From positions 30,717,522-30,781,521 of the forward strand of contig OZ026596.1 of assembly GCA_964020085.1 (NCBI GenBank): a stretch of DNA of 64,000 nt. Direction: 5' to 3'. Origin of the DNA: Micromussa lordhowensis (Eukaryota > Cnidaria > Anthozoa > Scleractinia > Lobophylliidae). Under the pieces are notes generated by a model, which saw only the letters and a program-made list of their open reading frames with translations, did no database searches and was not told the DNA's origin. The translations under genes and the position numbers were made by a program. The first letter of the stretch is position 1. Each line of letters starts with the position of its first letter. Below, one piece after another: positions 35,601-45,900 of the stretch.

Positions 35601-36567
35601 TCTATTCTTAACAATACAGAGGAGTTTAACATTAAAAAAACTTTTAATGCAAACATTGGTGAGGGAGCGGCCAATTTAGTATGTATTACTAATTTGCATA
35701 TTTCAAAATGGCGAATATTCGAAATTGGCTTATTTCAGGAATGTCTTGTTGTGAAAGTTCAAAAGATCTCAAGGAAATTTTACGGCAGAAAGTTGAAGTC
35801 ATCCTTGAACATGTCTCAGGAGATTTCCTGGACGGATTCATTGCGTACCGCGGGCATTTTTAGCACGTTTGTTGAAAGCACCAAAGACTGCATTTCAAAG
35901 CAGCTGTAGGAGCACTTAAAAAAAAACTTATTTTATTTGTAAAGTTTACGAGTTTACTATCGTTCAATTGTAGAAGCATCAGACGAATAGGATTAGGGTG
36001 AAACGGATTTAAAACGTTTTTTTTTTCACGAAAATACCGTAAACCTTATCAAGTTGATTTCTCTCAAACAAGTGAGAATTTTAATAAACGAACATCCTTG
36101 TCATCTGTATAGGACTAAGGTTTACAATTAACAATGTATGGGCGAAATTGAGTTTTGAGCCGTGTCCGCGATTTCTTTGATCCTTACTGACATAACATTT
36201 ACTCTTAACAACGCGCAATGTAAAAATAGCTGGAAAAAATAGTAGGAAGCAAACAATTGTGACTGAAATAGGGCAAGATAGGCTAACTTTAAAAAAAATG
36301 TGCTCTGAGTCCATACTTTTCATTAGTTAGCAATCATTTGCTGTCGAAGTAGTGCGATTTATTTGTAATTTGTAACTGTTCTCTCTATAGATTGAAGAAT
36401 TGAGGAAAAGAACTGTTGGCTGCCCTGAAGTGGCAGGCATGACTTGCGATCCAGACGCTGAAGATCCTTGTCCTTGTTCCGTTTATGCTGTTTATTACGA
36501 ATGTGAAAAGGAGATAAAAAGCTTCAATCCTTTAGTGGAAGTAAATGAATGCGTCAGACAACAGTGA
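29672..36567 (+). CDS. Small secreted six-cysteine protein, 100 aa, 2 exons
   Basis: Coding exon 1 is 29672-29797 inside a spliced exon that starts after TTTTCAG at 29659; coding exon 2 is 36391-36567. The join is phase 0 (AAG/GTAATT ... TATAG/ATT). Residues 1-21 form a clear signal peptide (ILLILWLVASA core). Residues 22-35 end in Gly-Lys-Arg-Arg, a site used in other animals for prohormone cleavage and C-terminal amidation. The mature part has six cysteines at residues 53, 61, 69, 71, 80 and 96, spaced C-x7-C-x7-C-x-C-x8-C-x15-C, with many acidic residues. An AATAAA follows 355 bases after the stop. I do not recognise the family. Candidate roles are an extracellular or defensive peptide or a peptide precursor; this is inference. 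Confidence 0.7.
30913..31850 (+). pseudogene. LINE ORF1 (RNA-binding protein), broken
   Basis: The main frame 31035-31619 has a heptad-rich coiled coil (LRLQLLNYELYSRRENLR is the hallmark entry to the RNA-binding domain). An N-terminal stretch with SPETKRLKEH lies upstream in another frame from 30913, and a TAA at 31617 interrupts the C-terminus. The same frame then continues with IGPDLPKQVNDMR ... SYKLFIDG to about 31850. One frameshift and one nonsense codon are therefore visible. In active elements this protein binds the element's RNA. Confidence 0.8.
32289..34560 (+). pseudogene. LINE ORF2 (endonuclease-reverse transcriptase) remnants
   Basis: It opens with ATG at 32289 and the endonuclease start LKTLSLNVRGIRTF, then hits TAA at 32358. 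Near 32405 the sequence jumps directly to reverse transcriptase (DQNAFVKRRTIFDATRTISD), so almost the whole endonuclease domain is deleted. RT motifs follow: DFEQAFDSLDWNFL, a damaged GDPLSP equivalent, and FADDMTSFV from 32842. A second deletion near 33170 joins LLKGWSWR to NTLLYSFVWKGK. The zinc-type C-terminus is at 34303-34350. Confidence 0.8.
33477..33706. mobile_element. Tc1/mariner-type MITE nested in the LINE
   Basis: A 230-bp insertion with inverted termini CAGTGCGACTACTC / GAGTAGTCGCACTG, flanked on both sides by TA (33475-33476 and 33707-33708). It interrupts the LINE ORF2 frame, which continues on the far side (TVAWTLL ... NEDRPPSSSEIANQV). TA duplication and a CAGT start are characteristic of the Tc1/mariner superfamily. 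Confidence 0.85.
35022..35206. repeat. Long palindrome (about 185 bp)
   Basis: AAGCAATAGACCACAAGTTT ... at the left and AAACTTGTGGTCTATTGCTT at the right. Pairing extends inward through GGTTTATCAGCC to a centre near 35113. Confidence 0.85.
35207..35319. mobile_element. Short inverted-repeat element abutting the palindrome
   Basis: TTATATAATAATTC at the left and TTATTATATAAA at the right. The interior carries CCCATGGGTTTACCGG and ACCAATCAGAGCGCGCGC. It joins the preceding palindrome directly, so one may have inserted next to or into the other. Confidence 0.5.
35353..35429 (+). repeat. tRNA-Arg(TCT)-like sequence (pseudogene or SINE head)
   Basis: GTGGCGCAATGGA matches an A box of tRNA-Arg type, and GAGTTCAACTCCC is a B box. 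The anticodon stem (TCTGC/GCGGG) encloses a loop CTTCTGA that would place anticodon TCT. The acceptor stem pairs poorly and the D-arm is disturbed, so a functional tRNA is unlikely. Confidence 0.5.
35741..35863 (+). pseudogene. Possible orphan exon fragment
   Basis: After a good acceptor (CTTATTTCAG at 35738) a frame MSCCESSKDLKEILRQKVEV ... continues for 40 codons with protein-like composition, then TAG. It lies in the intron of the six-cysteine gene. It may be a skipped or decayed exon, or chance; no family recognised. Confidence 0.2.
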
Positions 36568-36921
36568 GGTGTTGGACAGTTTTGATAAGACTGAACGGGG
36601 AAATTTATTCTTTTTTTTTGCAACTACATATAGCGTGGTTAATTAGGAAAGGAAGGTTTTCTGCAAACTATTTTCGAAATTTTCCGTGGTGTTGTGTTTT
36701 GCATTTTCTTGAAACATGTTATTGTAAGTTTCGTTTTGTTTCATGTTTTATTTTCGAGGAGGAAACTATTGAAGGACAGCTTTGAAGGAACTTTTTTGAG
36801 GGACAGTTAACGCATTCACTATGCTTGTAAACTATATTATGAAACCAGTTCCGCAGAGCAGATTTTGCATATTGATCAAGTAAATATATTGTCAACGTTA
36901 CCAAACCTATAATGTGTCGTC

Positions 36922-36927
36922 AATAAA
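36922..36927 (+). terminator. Poly(A) signal for the six-cysteine protein gene
   Basis: AATAAA lies 355 bases after the stop codon at 36565-36567, on the same strand. Confidence 0.5.
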
Positions 36928-36945
36928 GGCATTCATAAGGACTAA

Positions 36946-37807
36946 ATTCGTTTGTAAATTGATAACTGTTAGCGGAATTGTTCTAGAAGAATACCGGTGA
37001 ACCAGTCCTATTTCTCCATGGTTTTTCAGTGACCTAATGGTTAGTGGACTGCTAGCTGTTCCCCCCCCCCCTTAAATCTTTTAGTGGAAACTCAGCGTAT
37101 TTCTCGAGTCTCACTTGTTCCCCACTGTTGTCTATTAAACAATGAGTTTGACAATGTTCTAGCAGACGAGCGCATCCTTGGTTTTTTTAGTTTACGGTAG
37201 ATTACGAGCTCGTGATTTCTATTGACGAGGGCGCATAGAAATCGAGAGTAAATAATCTAATCTGACAAGTCGTTCCAATTTTATCTGAATTATCTTCACA
37301 GGTACTTCCTGCCGCCAGTTTGTTAACAAGCGCACACTGCTACACTACTCAGTATCTACAACAGAATAGATAGTGAGTGGCTTAGCCAGTCATAGAACCG
37401 CATTCGTGATAGAACGCTAGCAGATTTATAGTAATAGCTGATACTGAGCTCACGATCGCACGTGCATTCCTCTTAACGATAGGAAATCAAGAAATCCAAG
37501 ATGGCGACTGTTTTGAAATATTGACGCCAATTTTGCGCTATGCGACGTCATCATTCCACGTTCAAGACATGAAAGAAAATAGTTTTGGACGTGTTTTAAA
37601 TCGTCCAAGCCTTATCTGTACTAGCTTTAACATTCTAGGAATTTTAGGTGGATGGCCTATAAGGCTCCCCATCAGCCTCAGAATTAAGACAAAATAGAAA
37701 ATACAAATGCAGATATTCTAGTTTTTTGGCTTAAAAATGCATAAAATTGGAGGCATGCTTTGAGCTAATAATCCTCTAGTGTCTAATAAAACAATTAGGG
37801 CGCATTC
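36946..37807. other. Gene-free repeat-rich stretch
   Basis: Contains a C homopolymer near 37062-37071 and sequence resembling the repeat around 38700-38790 (GTTTGTTAACAAGCGCACAC against GTGCGGTTGTTAACAAACTG, inverted). No coding sequence recognised. Confidence 0.4.
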
Positions 37808-38103
37808 TAGTAAGTAAAGTCTGCATACGAGCCAAGTGGCTCATCAGGCCGGAGCTTATCCCGGTTTCCGTGGCGTGAAGCGACTAGGAGTATTTCTACT
37901 CCCCCCTGGATGGGATGCCAGTCCATCGCAGGGTTACCCCCAGGATTAAATTCGCCGGTACCCATTTATACACCTGGTTGAGAGAGGCACCGTGGGGGTA
38001 AAGCGTCTTGCCTAAGCTGACACAACACAATGTCCCTGGCCAGGGCTCGAACCCGGACCGCTCCGGAGTCGAGCGCACTAACCATGCGGCCATCGCACCT
38101 CCA
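37808..38103 (-). mobile_element. tRNA-derived SINE, minus strand
   Basis: Reading the minus strand, the head GGAGGTGCGATGGCCGCATG, then GTTAGTGCGC (A box) and GGGTTCGAGCCC (B box), is followed by a body with GGGGGTAACCCTGCGATGGA and a tail ending ...CAGACTTTACTTACTA. The same family lies on the plus strand at 60643-60928. Confidence 0.8.
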
Positions 38104-38491
38104 TTGGACCGAAAATTCCAGTCTGAATCCACAAAAAATTCCAGAGACGAATGTGACAGCGTTTTCCAGACTTTCCGGAAAAGAGGACAACCCTAATCTC
38201 GCGAGCTGTACCCATATTTGGGCAAATTTCTTGCCAGGAATTTTTTGTCCATTTGATTTTCCTCACGGGATTTCTGGAATTCTCGGTTGTAAGGGTCGCA
38301 TTTCTGAAATCTTAACAGTTTTCTGATTTTCCGATAACTTTAAAACGGAAATTTTCGTTTCATTTTAGTCGCCGTTTCGAAACTTCCAGGAAATTTTGGT
38401 TGAATAGGAAGTGTCCTTGGACTGTATCTCGTTTTTATTCGCCCATGGAAATCTCGGGCTCGTAGTAGACATAATAATGACATTATAAATT

Positions 38492-38668
38492 AAGAAATAG
38501 ATTCCATGTTGCTGTGTGTCTTTTCAGTAATTGTTCACAGATGACATCATGTGGAAAGAACAAAAAAGTGGCTCAGAGGCGATAGACGAGTGTGTCCTGA
38601 CGTTCTTACCACATTTTGACGTCTTTCTGAATAGACGCACGGCAATATGGAATCTATCTCGATTTCTA
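38492..38668. repeat. Inverted repeat (about 35-40 bp arms)
   Basis: AGAAATAGATTCCATGTTGC at 38492 and GGCAATATGGAATCTATCTC near 38641 are inverted copies with substitutions. Related single copies are visible near 34927-34965 (AAATAGATTTTCATGTTGCC). The family is probably a foldback element. Confidence 0.5.
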
Positions 38669-38859
38669 TGCGCCCTCGTCAACGATCGTGCGATAGAAAT
38701 GTGGAGTCCATAATCTAATTGTTAAGTAGAAAGTGAGTTGTCCAGCAGTGTGCGGTTGTTAACAAACTGGCGGGCGCATCCTTGCGTTTTCTAAGTGCCT
38801 TTTAGGTGGATTTAGATGGAAATCTCGTGTCATAAACTAATCGTTTAATTTTCGACAAT

Positions 38860-40152
38860 TTAAGGTGGCTCTGAACCCCCTCCGTAGAACCTTTTTAAAC
38901 TTTGCAAAAAGTTGCATCTTATCATGCTAATTACAATTCGATGGGGGTCACCGAGCTCGTTTTCGAGTTATAGGCGCTTAAAGCTAAAATTAAGGGTGTT
39001 TTAACAGGTAATATTGTTGCTATGGTAACCTTTTGTGCCACAAAATTGACAGCAACGTGTTCACCAATGATTGGGCAGTTTTTTGATACCATGACTTTGG
39101 TATCAACTGATATAGAGTGGTTATAATGACCCATCAAGCTCTAAAGCCGTGTTCACACTAAATGATAATTATATTCACCTGAATTAGGATTCAATCTATC
39201 ATACTCCATTCAATTTTATTCAATTATGGTTCTATTCACATCTGCGAAAATTCAAATAAACTAGGCAGGGTAACCTCGCAATCTAAAGTTGAAAACAACA
39301 TGGCGCCCTATCGAACAGCTGCCATGATATTCACCGCAATACTTGATTTGGAGGCCAGATGAAAGGCAAAGGAAGCTTCGAAGGCTAGAAGAAGAAAAAT
39401 ACGCCGTCTGAAACAGCAACAACGGATGAGACAGTTTTTGGTCAAGCAAGCACCGGCCATTCCTTGGCTTTTTGTGTCCCATACGAGTTTCTTGTTGTGC
39501 ATGGTGTTTAAGGCGGGGGTAAACATGAATAGGTGTGAAATTTGAAGTGATATAAAAAAGGAAATTGTTAAGATTAAGATGGGTTGGAAACACTACCAGA
39601 CAGTTGACCCCCGCAAAAGAGAGCTCCAGGTTGCTAGGGGACTGTTTGGTTAACCGTCTACTAATTCTTCACTTCAAATTTCAATTTTCCAAATCCATCA
39701 AATCTTCAACATTTCATATTTTCCTCAATTTAACCTATCCTTTGAGAAAAAATATCTCTTTCCCAAAATGCCTAAAAATCACCCAAAAATTTACACAAAA
39801 CCGCCAAACAGTGGTTAATGAGATAAGCAGAGAGATTTAGTGTCGCTTGAAACGTGACTGAGATATTGGCAGAAAGGCCGTGTTAACCAACCTCAAAACA
39901 GCCTTCACGTTTACCCCCGCCTTAACTCAGGTTGCACCGCCTCTTCACTCCATAAAGCGATCAAAAGTTTAGTTTCCTCAAACCACCACGTGTCCGCCAT
40001 TTTGTTCAATCACGCACCGTAATTACTTCAAACAACCCCCTTGGGGTTGTTTGATGTAATTGTAATCCAATTATGATCAAGGACTGTAATTAGTTGATCT
40101 GAACCCAGTTTAAGTCTTGGAAAGTAATGCAAACTGTTTCGAGCCACCTTAA
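38860..40152. mobile_element. TIR element carrying a nested TTAA MITE
   Basis: The outer ends TTAAGGTGGCTC and GAGCCACCTTAA are perfect 12-bp inverted repeats. Without the nested insertion at 39508-39925 it would be about 0.88 kb. No transposase frame. A small internal palindrome (CAAACAACCCCCTTGGGGTT) lies near 40034. Confidence 0.6.
39512..39921. mobile_element. piggyBac-type MITE, copy 1
   Basis: A 410-bp element with ends GGCGGGGGTAAACATGAA / TTCACGTTTACCCCCGCC, flanked by TTAA on both sides (39508-39511 and 39922-39925), the target duplication of piggyBac elements. It is nearly identical, in reverse orientation, to copy 2 at 53141-53549. The apparent 90-codon frame inside occurs in both copies but has no protein-like features beyond repeat identity. 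Confidence 0.85.
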
Positions 40153-41747
40153 GCAGACCTTATTTTCGTCAATTCCTCACTATCAACTCGTTAACTTTTA
40201 TGGGGGACTGATGGTTTCACGGGGGACATATTGGCGCCCCTAAGAAATAACCCGATAAGAACAGGAGAGAAATGTCATTTCTTGAAAACGCCAATATAGA
40301 GTCCCGACGGGGGCGCGGGGATTCCCATGCTAAGGAGTGGGAAATGCCCGTCGGAATCTTTGCATTAAACTTCCGTAGGCGACAAAATCTCATCAACTAT
40401 CACCTCGTAGAAATATCGATCTCATAATCTAGTTGTTTTAATTTACCGCTTTTTGTCATTTCTGGAAAGTTTGTTGAACTGTCTGAACGAAGTGTTCGTT
40501 TTTGGGCTTTGATCAATTTAAGAGGTCAAATCAAATTTTGTTGATATCAAATTGTAGCAAAAATTACTAACCTTGACAACAATGTACTAGGTATTTAATT
40601 AGCTAAATCCGCTAAAACAGCCCAACGGATCAATTCTCTCCCATGCAAGGTAAATGCGGGTAGCGATGAGTCACTTCATTGAAGCGCTTAATCATGAATG
40701 AACTTACAAGAATGTCTGCCTCCATTGCTTTGTCTTTATTGGCTGAGAGTTTCTGGTGTAATCTTGAACACTTGACAACAAGAGCAAGCTTTAAATCATT
40801 AACAGCTTTTGTGAAAGTGAAGACTTTTTGGTCCCAAAAGCTCTAAAAAATTACAATATTCTCACTTAAGTGGAGAAAAGTTGGTATGGTTCGCTTTTAA
40901 CAGTATTATTCAGCTACCCATACAATCCAAAACAATCGCAGTCACAGAGATGGTTCGAGTGTGCGATCATTTCAGGTAATGTTTTGTTTATCAAAAGAAT
41001 ACATAAAAGCAATGTTTGTTTGTTGTGTGTTTTAGGGTTTTGTGATGGCGAATTGTAATCTTGTTTAATTTTTGTTGAATATACTACTTGAACACTAAAT
41101 TTGCGATACCCTAAAACTAATTACAACTAAGAGAAAATAGTGACACAAAATCAACCGTTGAGTTCGGTGACCTTTTGAACAGGTAAACTCATTCAGAGAC
41201 CCGTTTTCTCTTTCAATCGCACCAAGGCTAAAATTACTTTATTTTTTTTGTCAAACCAAGAAAAAAAAAAAGAAACAATAAATAAAACGTGTGACTACAA
41301 GGAAGTTACCTTTGGTCAATGTAAACAATGGCGGAAAGAAAAGATCTCTTCAAAACGTAACAAACATGCTGTGCGGCCGACGCTTTTGCTGTAGCCAGCC
41401 AAGCAGCAGGCGCTCTTCATAATGAACAGGTTTGTGAAGTATCAGCCATCAAAACAAAACCCAGTATTGTAACTTACACGACAATCAGTTTTTGATCTTC
41501 TATTGCGCGCAATTGATCACTTTTCCCTGTGCGGTATTTAATACCTTTTTGTAATCTAATTTCACACCTTCAAGTAAAAAGGTACTCTCTCACAGACTGT
41601 TTGTACATCAGGCATCAGCAGTAGTCCTAAACACAAAGCTACAAAGCAGCAGGAAAATAGTCGAGTTAAAACAAGAACTTAAACTTAGCTTAATATGTAA
41701 TATGCAAATAAGTATATGAAAGATCATATATTTGAACTGCGGACTGA
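40153..41747. other. Gene-free stretch
   Basis: Contains a short inverted repeat near 40300-40362 (GAGTCCCGACGGG / CCCGTCGGAATC). No gene recognised; it may include the promoter or upstream region of the large gene starting near 42.4 kb. Confidence 0.4.
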
Positions 41748-41889
41748 GATATGAATACCTGATTGATCATCGCAGTTATTCGCCCAACTTAAGCAGTTGT
41801 GAAATTAAAGCCTGGAAAAAATCCAGTTTCAATTTCACAACTGCTTATGTTGTGTGTATAACTGCGATGATCAGTCTGGTCTTCATATC
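41748..41889. repeat. Palindromic element (about 140 bp)
   Basis: GATATGAATACCTGATTGAT, then CATCGCAGTTAT, pairs with ATAACTGCGATGATCAGTCT, then GGTCTTCATATC. An inner pair AAGCAGTTGTGAAATT / AATTTCACAACTGCTT surrounds the centre. Confidence 0.75.
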
Positions 41890-42018
41890 TTAATATGTAA
41901 TAGTTTCAGAATCAATTGACGAATTCTACTTGGCGAGCACCAATGTGTATTTAGGCCATCCAGATGGCGTTTGTTTACGCTACAGTCTCTTGGGCACCTA
42001 TAAGAATATTTCTGTAAA

Positions 42019-42177
42019 ATGTCTGACTCGGTTATCGCCCAACTCAACGAACATCTTCATGCTTTAGGACAAGGAGAAAGAGTCAAACATGGGAAAAGTG
42101 GACAGCTGTTTCAAAACGGTTATCTAACATTTTTTCATCTATTCAGAAGGGAGAATTCAGAAATAATGACAGTTTAA
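42019..42177 (+). CDS. Possible small ORF or first exon
   Basis: ATG at 42019 opens a 52-codon frame starting MSDSVIAQLNEHLHALGQGE. Its first 32 codons look protein-like and a possible donor G/GTTATC lies at 42119. It could be an alternative first exon of the large downstream gene (the phase would fit 43104), but it lacks a signal peptide. Low confidence. Confidence 0.25.
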   Translation: MSDSVIAQLNEHLHALGQGERVKHGKSGQLFQNGYLTFFHLFRRENSEIMTV

Positions 42178-42323
42178 TCGTTGGCTTCGCATTGGCTGCA
42201 GAAGATGTCTTTAATTTTTTTCTTGAGAACGAAAATGACATGCAAGGTCGAATTGCATTTTTTACACAACAAAATCAAAGGTGATTTTGTACTAAAATGA
42301 TCACTCGTGGATCGTATGGCCAT
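42174..42323 (-). CDS. Possible small zinc-ribbon-like ORF
   Basis: On the minus strand, ATG at 42323 (just after TTACCTCAG) opens a frame of about 50 codons with two CxxC pairs: CKKC, then 20 residues (including LKKKIKD), then CSQC, ending EAND and stop. The spacing recalls small zinc ribbons. No supporting context; it may be chance. Confidence 0.2.
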   Translation of the reverse strand: MAIRSTSDHFSTKSPLILLCKKCNSTLHVIFVLKKKIKDIFCSQCEAND

Positions 42324-42447
42324 TGTTTCTGAGGTAAGATTGAATTTATGTGTTTCGAAAAACATATGTTCAGAGATGTGTTGAAAGTTTTATGATACTA
42401 TGATTTAATTTTTTGCAGAATGTACTGGAATTTATAGATAAATAACA

Positions 42448-42535
42448 ATGAACTGGGTAGAATATCTCATTCTTGGTTGGATTTGGGTTTCGATGCAAGC
42501 ACCGCATGTTGTACCTGTTAGAAGAGATGATGTTG
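42448..42535 (+). CDS. Exon 1: signal peptide
   Basis: MNWVEYLILGWIWVSMQAPH is a short N-terminus with a hydrophobic core typical of secretory signals; cleavage is plausible near residue 18. It ends in phase 1 at GTT G/GTAAGT and joins exon 2, which starts GT ATA. The ATG follows AATAACA; an upstream non-coding exon is likely. Confidence 0.75.
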
Positions 42536-42820
42536 GTAAGTTAGTTTGAAACTGTACGGCTGTGATATCAACAAATCTTAAGATACTTGAATAGAGCGCC
42601 TTTTTCGTACCTGCTGATAAAAGAATGAACCATTAAGATGATGGATCAATCAACCACTCACTCAATTAGTCAGTCCGTCAGTCCGTCAGTCCGTCAGTCC
42701 GTCAGTCCGTCAGTCCGTCAGTCCGTCAGTCCGTCAGTCCGTCAGTCCGTCAGTCCGTCAGTCCGTCAGTCCGTCAGTCCGTCAGTCCGTCAGTCCGTCA
42801 GTCCGTCAGTCCGTCAGTCC

Positions 42821-42851
<31 letters not shown>

Positions 42852-42890
42852 AGTCACTCAGTCAGGCAGGCAGGCAGGCAGGCAGGCAGG

Positions 42891-42925
<35 letters not shown>

Positions 42926-45900
42926 ACAGGCAGGCAGGCAGGCAGGCAGACAGTCAGGCAGTCAGTCAGTCAATCGATTAGAGACTTAACACCAAGGAAA
43001 CTTTGAATAGCATGTTTGCTTAGATGCAACCTTTTTAATGCCTCTAGTCGAACGTTGTATCTTCGCAAGCAGATAAAATATATGCTTGTATTTTGTTTTA
43101 CAGGTATAACAGTAGGAAGGCCCTTAATAACATTGGTCGGTGCTAAGACAGCTGAGAAAAACGGTCAGAAAAATAGCATCCTGGAAACAAATCCGGTTTC
43201 TGAATCAAGGCTGTTGTATGGAAGTTCATCAACCGGTAAAGATCACGATGATGCAGTTTCAAAAGACAATATGTCAAGCAACTACGACGCTTCTAACTTT
43301 GTTTCCACGGGCGGAGGGAGTGAAGAAGATGGCTTTAAGCCTGACGAGGAGTTGGTATCGCCTTCAAGACTTACAGAGAAACTTTATGGGTTATTACAAA
43401 ACCAAGATGCAAAGACGTCTGGATTTCATGCAGGGAAGGATCCTTCAGGAAGCGAGATCCTCACTGGACCCATGGAACAAGCGATTGCTAATAATAATGG
43501 CACATTTGTATATCAAAATAAAGGACAGAGGGCAAATTCTGTTAGTGACGAGGAACATACAGCTCTTGGAAGAGAAAATAAATTAATGAGTGCACGGGTA
43601 CGGGAACTACTATTAAACGATCCCCTGGCCAAAGTATCGTATGTGTTAAACGAAGGAAGAGCTAATCCGCATCAGATATTACAATCACATCAAAATCAAG
43701 AAACTGTTAGTGTAAGCGGTGATGATACTTACAGTGACTTCGAAAAAGGTGAAACTGGTAATCACACGGAGATCGATGTAGACCACAAAGGCTTACATGA
43801 AGTCAACATGACTTCAAACAATTCCTCTGATGAACCTCATTCAATAATAGATAGTGGCTCTACCTCATGGCAGGATCAAAACGAAGTGTACCCGTATTTT
43901 AATAAAACATACGATAGCACGAAGCCTACATTGTTCACGAGTGAAATGACTCCCGAGAGTTTGAATCACTCCGTGGTATCTGAAGAAGCTGGACTTCTTA
44001 ATGCGTCACAAGTCTTAAACAGCCAGCTTCCCAATCTTGTAGAGAACGTTGTAAAGCGTTTGGGTGAAAAAGGATCCAAGTTCGTTTCAGTGGAATTAGC
44101 AAAACATCCAGTAGTCAAAGACGTCTGGGCCAATGCGATAGCACAAGCTCTCATCAAAGAAAGTAATGCAATATCTCAGCTTGAGCTTGAGAGGAAGTCA
44201 GAAAACGTTTCGTCCATAGACTACGACTCCAGAAGGATCACTGAATCATTAAATGGCTTGTCTAACCTGACTAAAGAGAACGTCCAAGCTCAATCAAAAA
44301 CAAAACCCAGTTATGAAAATGCTGATGGTTCAGTGACGATCACCCAAGTGAACGAAACAGCACATGCGGGAGAGCAGAGACTTGATGCACCGAGCAAAAA
44401 GCCAAGCAGGGGAAGTGCTGACAAAAAACTGATGTTGAATCACATAAATGGTCCAGAACGTGCAGTAGAGACCATGCTAAAAACGAAGTCCAAAACAAAG
44501 GCTACTAACAGAACGACTGGTAGCCCACCGTTGTTAAACCAAACGAAAGAACCAGACTACGCAATAGCAGTCAGTAATAGAACGTTGTCACCTACTGTCC
44601 ACCAAACACCAAGAGTGGGATCTGAATTAACCAGTAACACATCAGTGCCTACTAACCAAAGTAACTTGACCATTACCATTCATAATGTCCAGGACAGTGA
44701 AAGTGCGAAAGAAGAAGGCCAACTGGAGATAATAAAGAGACCCTTTCATAACGTAGCTCGCGAAAATTTCAACTTTCAGGGAAATGGTAACAATCAGCCT
44801 TACTTTGTCTCTAAAAGTGCTGAACGACTTGCAGGTGGGCACAACATGAAAGCCAGCGGCCAACAGGTTTATGGCAGTAAACCAATTCTGACACCCGTTG
44901 TAAATGGATTCATTTCTAACAAAGAAATCACAACACAATTGGAAGGACGCGTTAATAAAGAACACCTGTTTGATAACAAGCCAATTCTGACAACCAGCAA
45001 AGTGAGCCCAGCCAGATGGGTAGGAATTCGTGAAGAACAAAGAATTCAAAGTAGTCCAAATTTGGCAACTCCTGCTAAAGGAACGGTTTCAGGAGCATCT
45101 GCAGATCGGGTCATAGATGCACCTTTTCTTTACAGTAACTTCACTAGTTTGGATCCTGACGAAACAAAATACCTGCAGCTGAATCTCATGAATGATCCAG
45201 TGGCGAAAGAAGGGTTTTCCGATTCTGATAGTCCATATGCAAGTCAACAGCAGCTACAGGATGAAGACGCTCAAGAAGCTAGTTATCTTGAACGCCAAAT
45301 AAACGATGCCGGGCACCTCGTGGGAGAACTTTTACCCAGCCTTAACGGCACAATGTCGAGAGACGGCAATAGTGAAGCGAACTACATTTCGGGTCAAATT
45401 TTGGGTGATCCTTTTTCCAAAGCTGAGCTAGCAGAATCATTTGCAGGAAATAACAACTTGATAAATGAAGAAAATAGAGCAAACTCTCAAATCATGGCTT
45501 CAGTTTCTAATGAGGGCAAGGTAGCTCCGAGCTCTGGCCAACCCGGAAACAGTCCATTTCAACATCGCCCCCACTCTGATGCATCACACAGGTCTGCTAC
45601 TGAAGAAGCTGCAAGTTTGGGAACGCGTACTTCTCCTTATGGTGACGACTTCAGCAATAGAGATGCCACAAAAATGCGATCTGATGTAGGTCAGATGGTT
45701 TTAAGTCCAAAAACTGTTTCAGATATATCAGCCGTGGATCTTGCCCCAATAAGTCACCTTGAGGGCTTTCAAGACGCATTTAACTTGAACAAACCAAAGA
45801 CCTTTATGTATCAACCACTGGATGTTGGGGATGACCGAACGGAGTATATGACCGGAGATGGCTTAGCAAACGATGAGGCCCTATATAGAGGGAATCCTCT

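Noticed and set aside
42638..43006. Frame encoding repeated Ser-Val-Arg-Gln and Gly-Arg-Gln
   Set aside because: Translation of the intron 1 microsatellite.
43140..43586. Second frame of 148 codons inside exon 2
   Set aside because: Overlaps the much longer, signal-peptide-linked frame and has no domain or splice support.
44642..45049. Minus-strand 135-codon frame
   Set aside because: Antisense shadow of exon 2.
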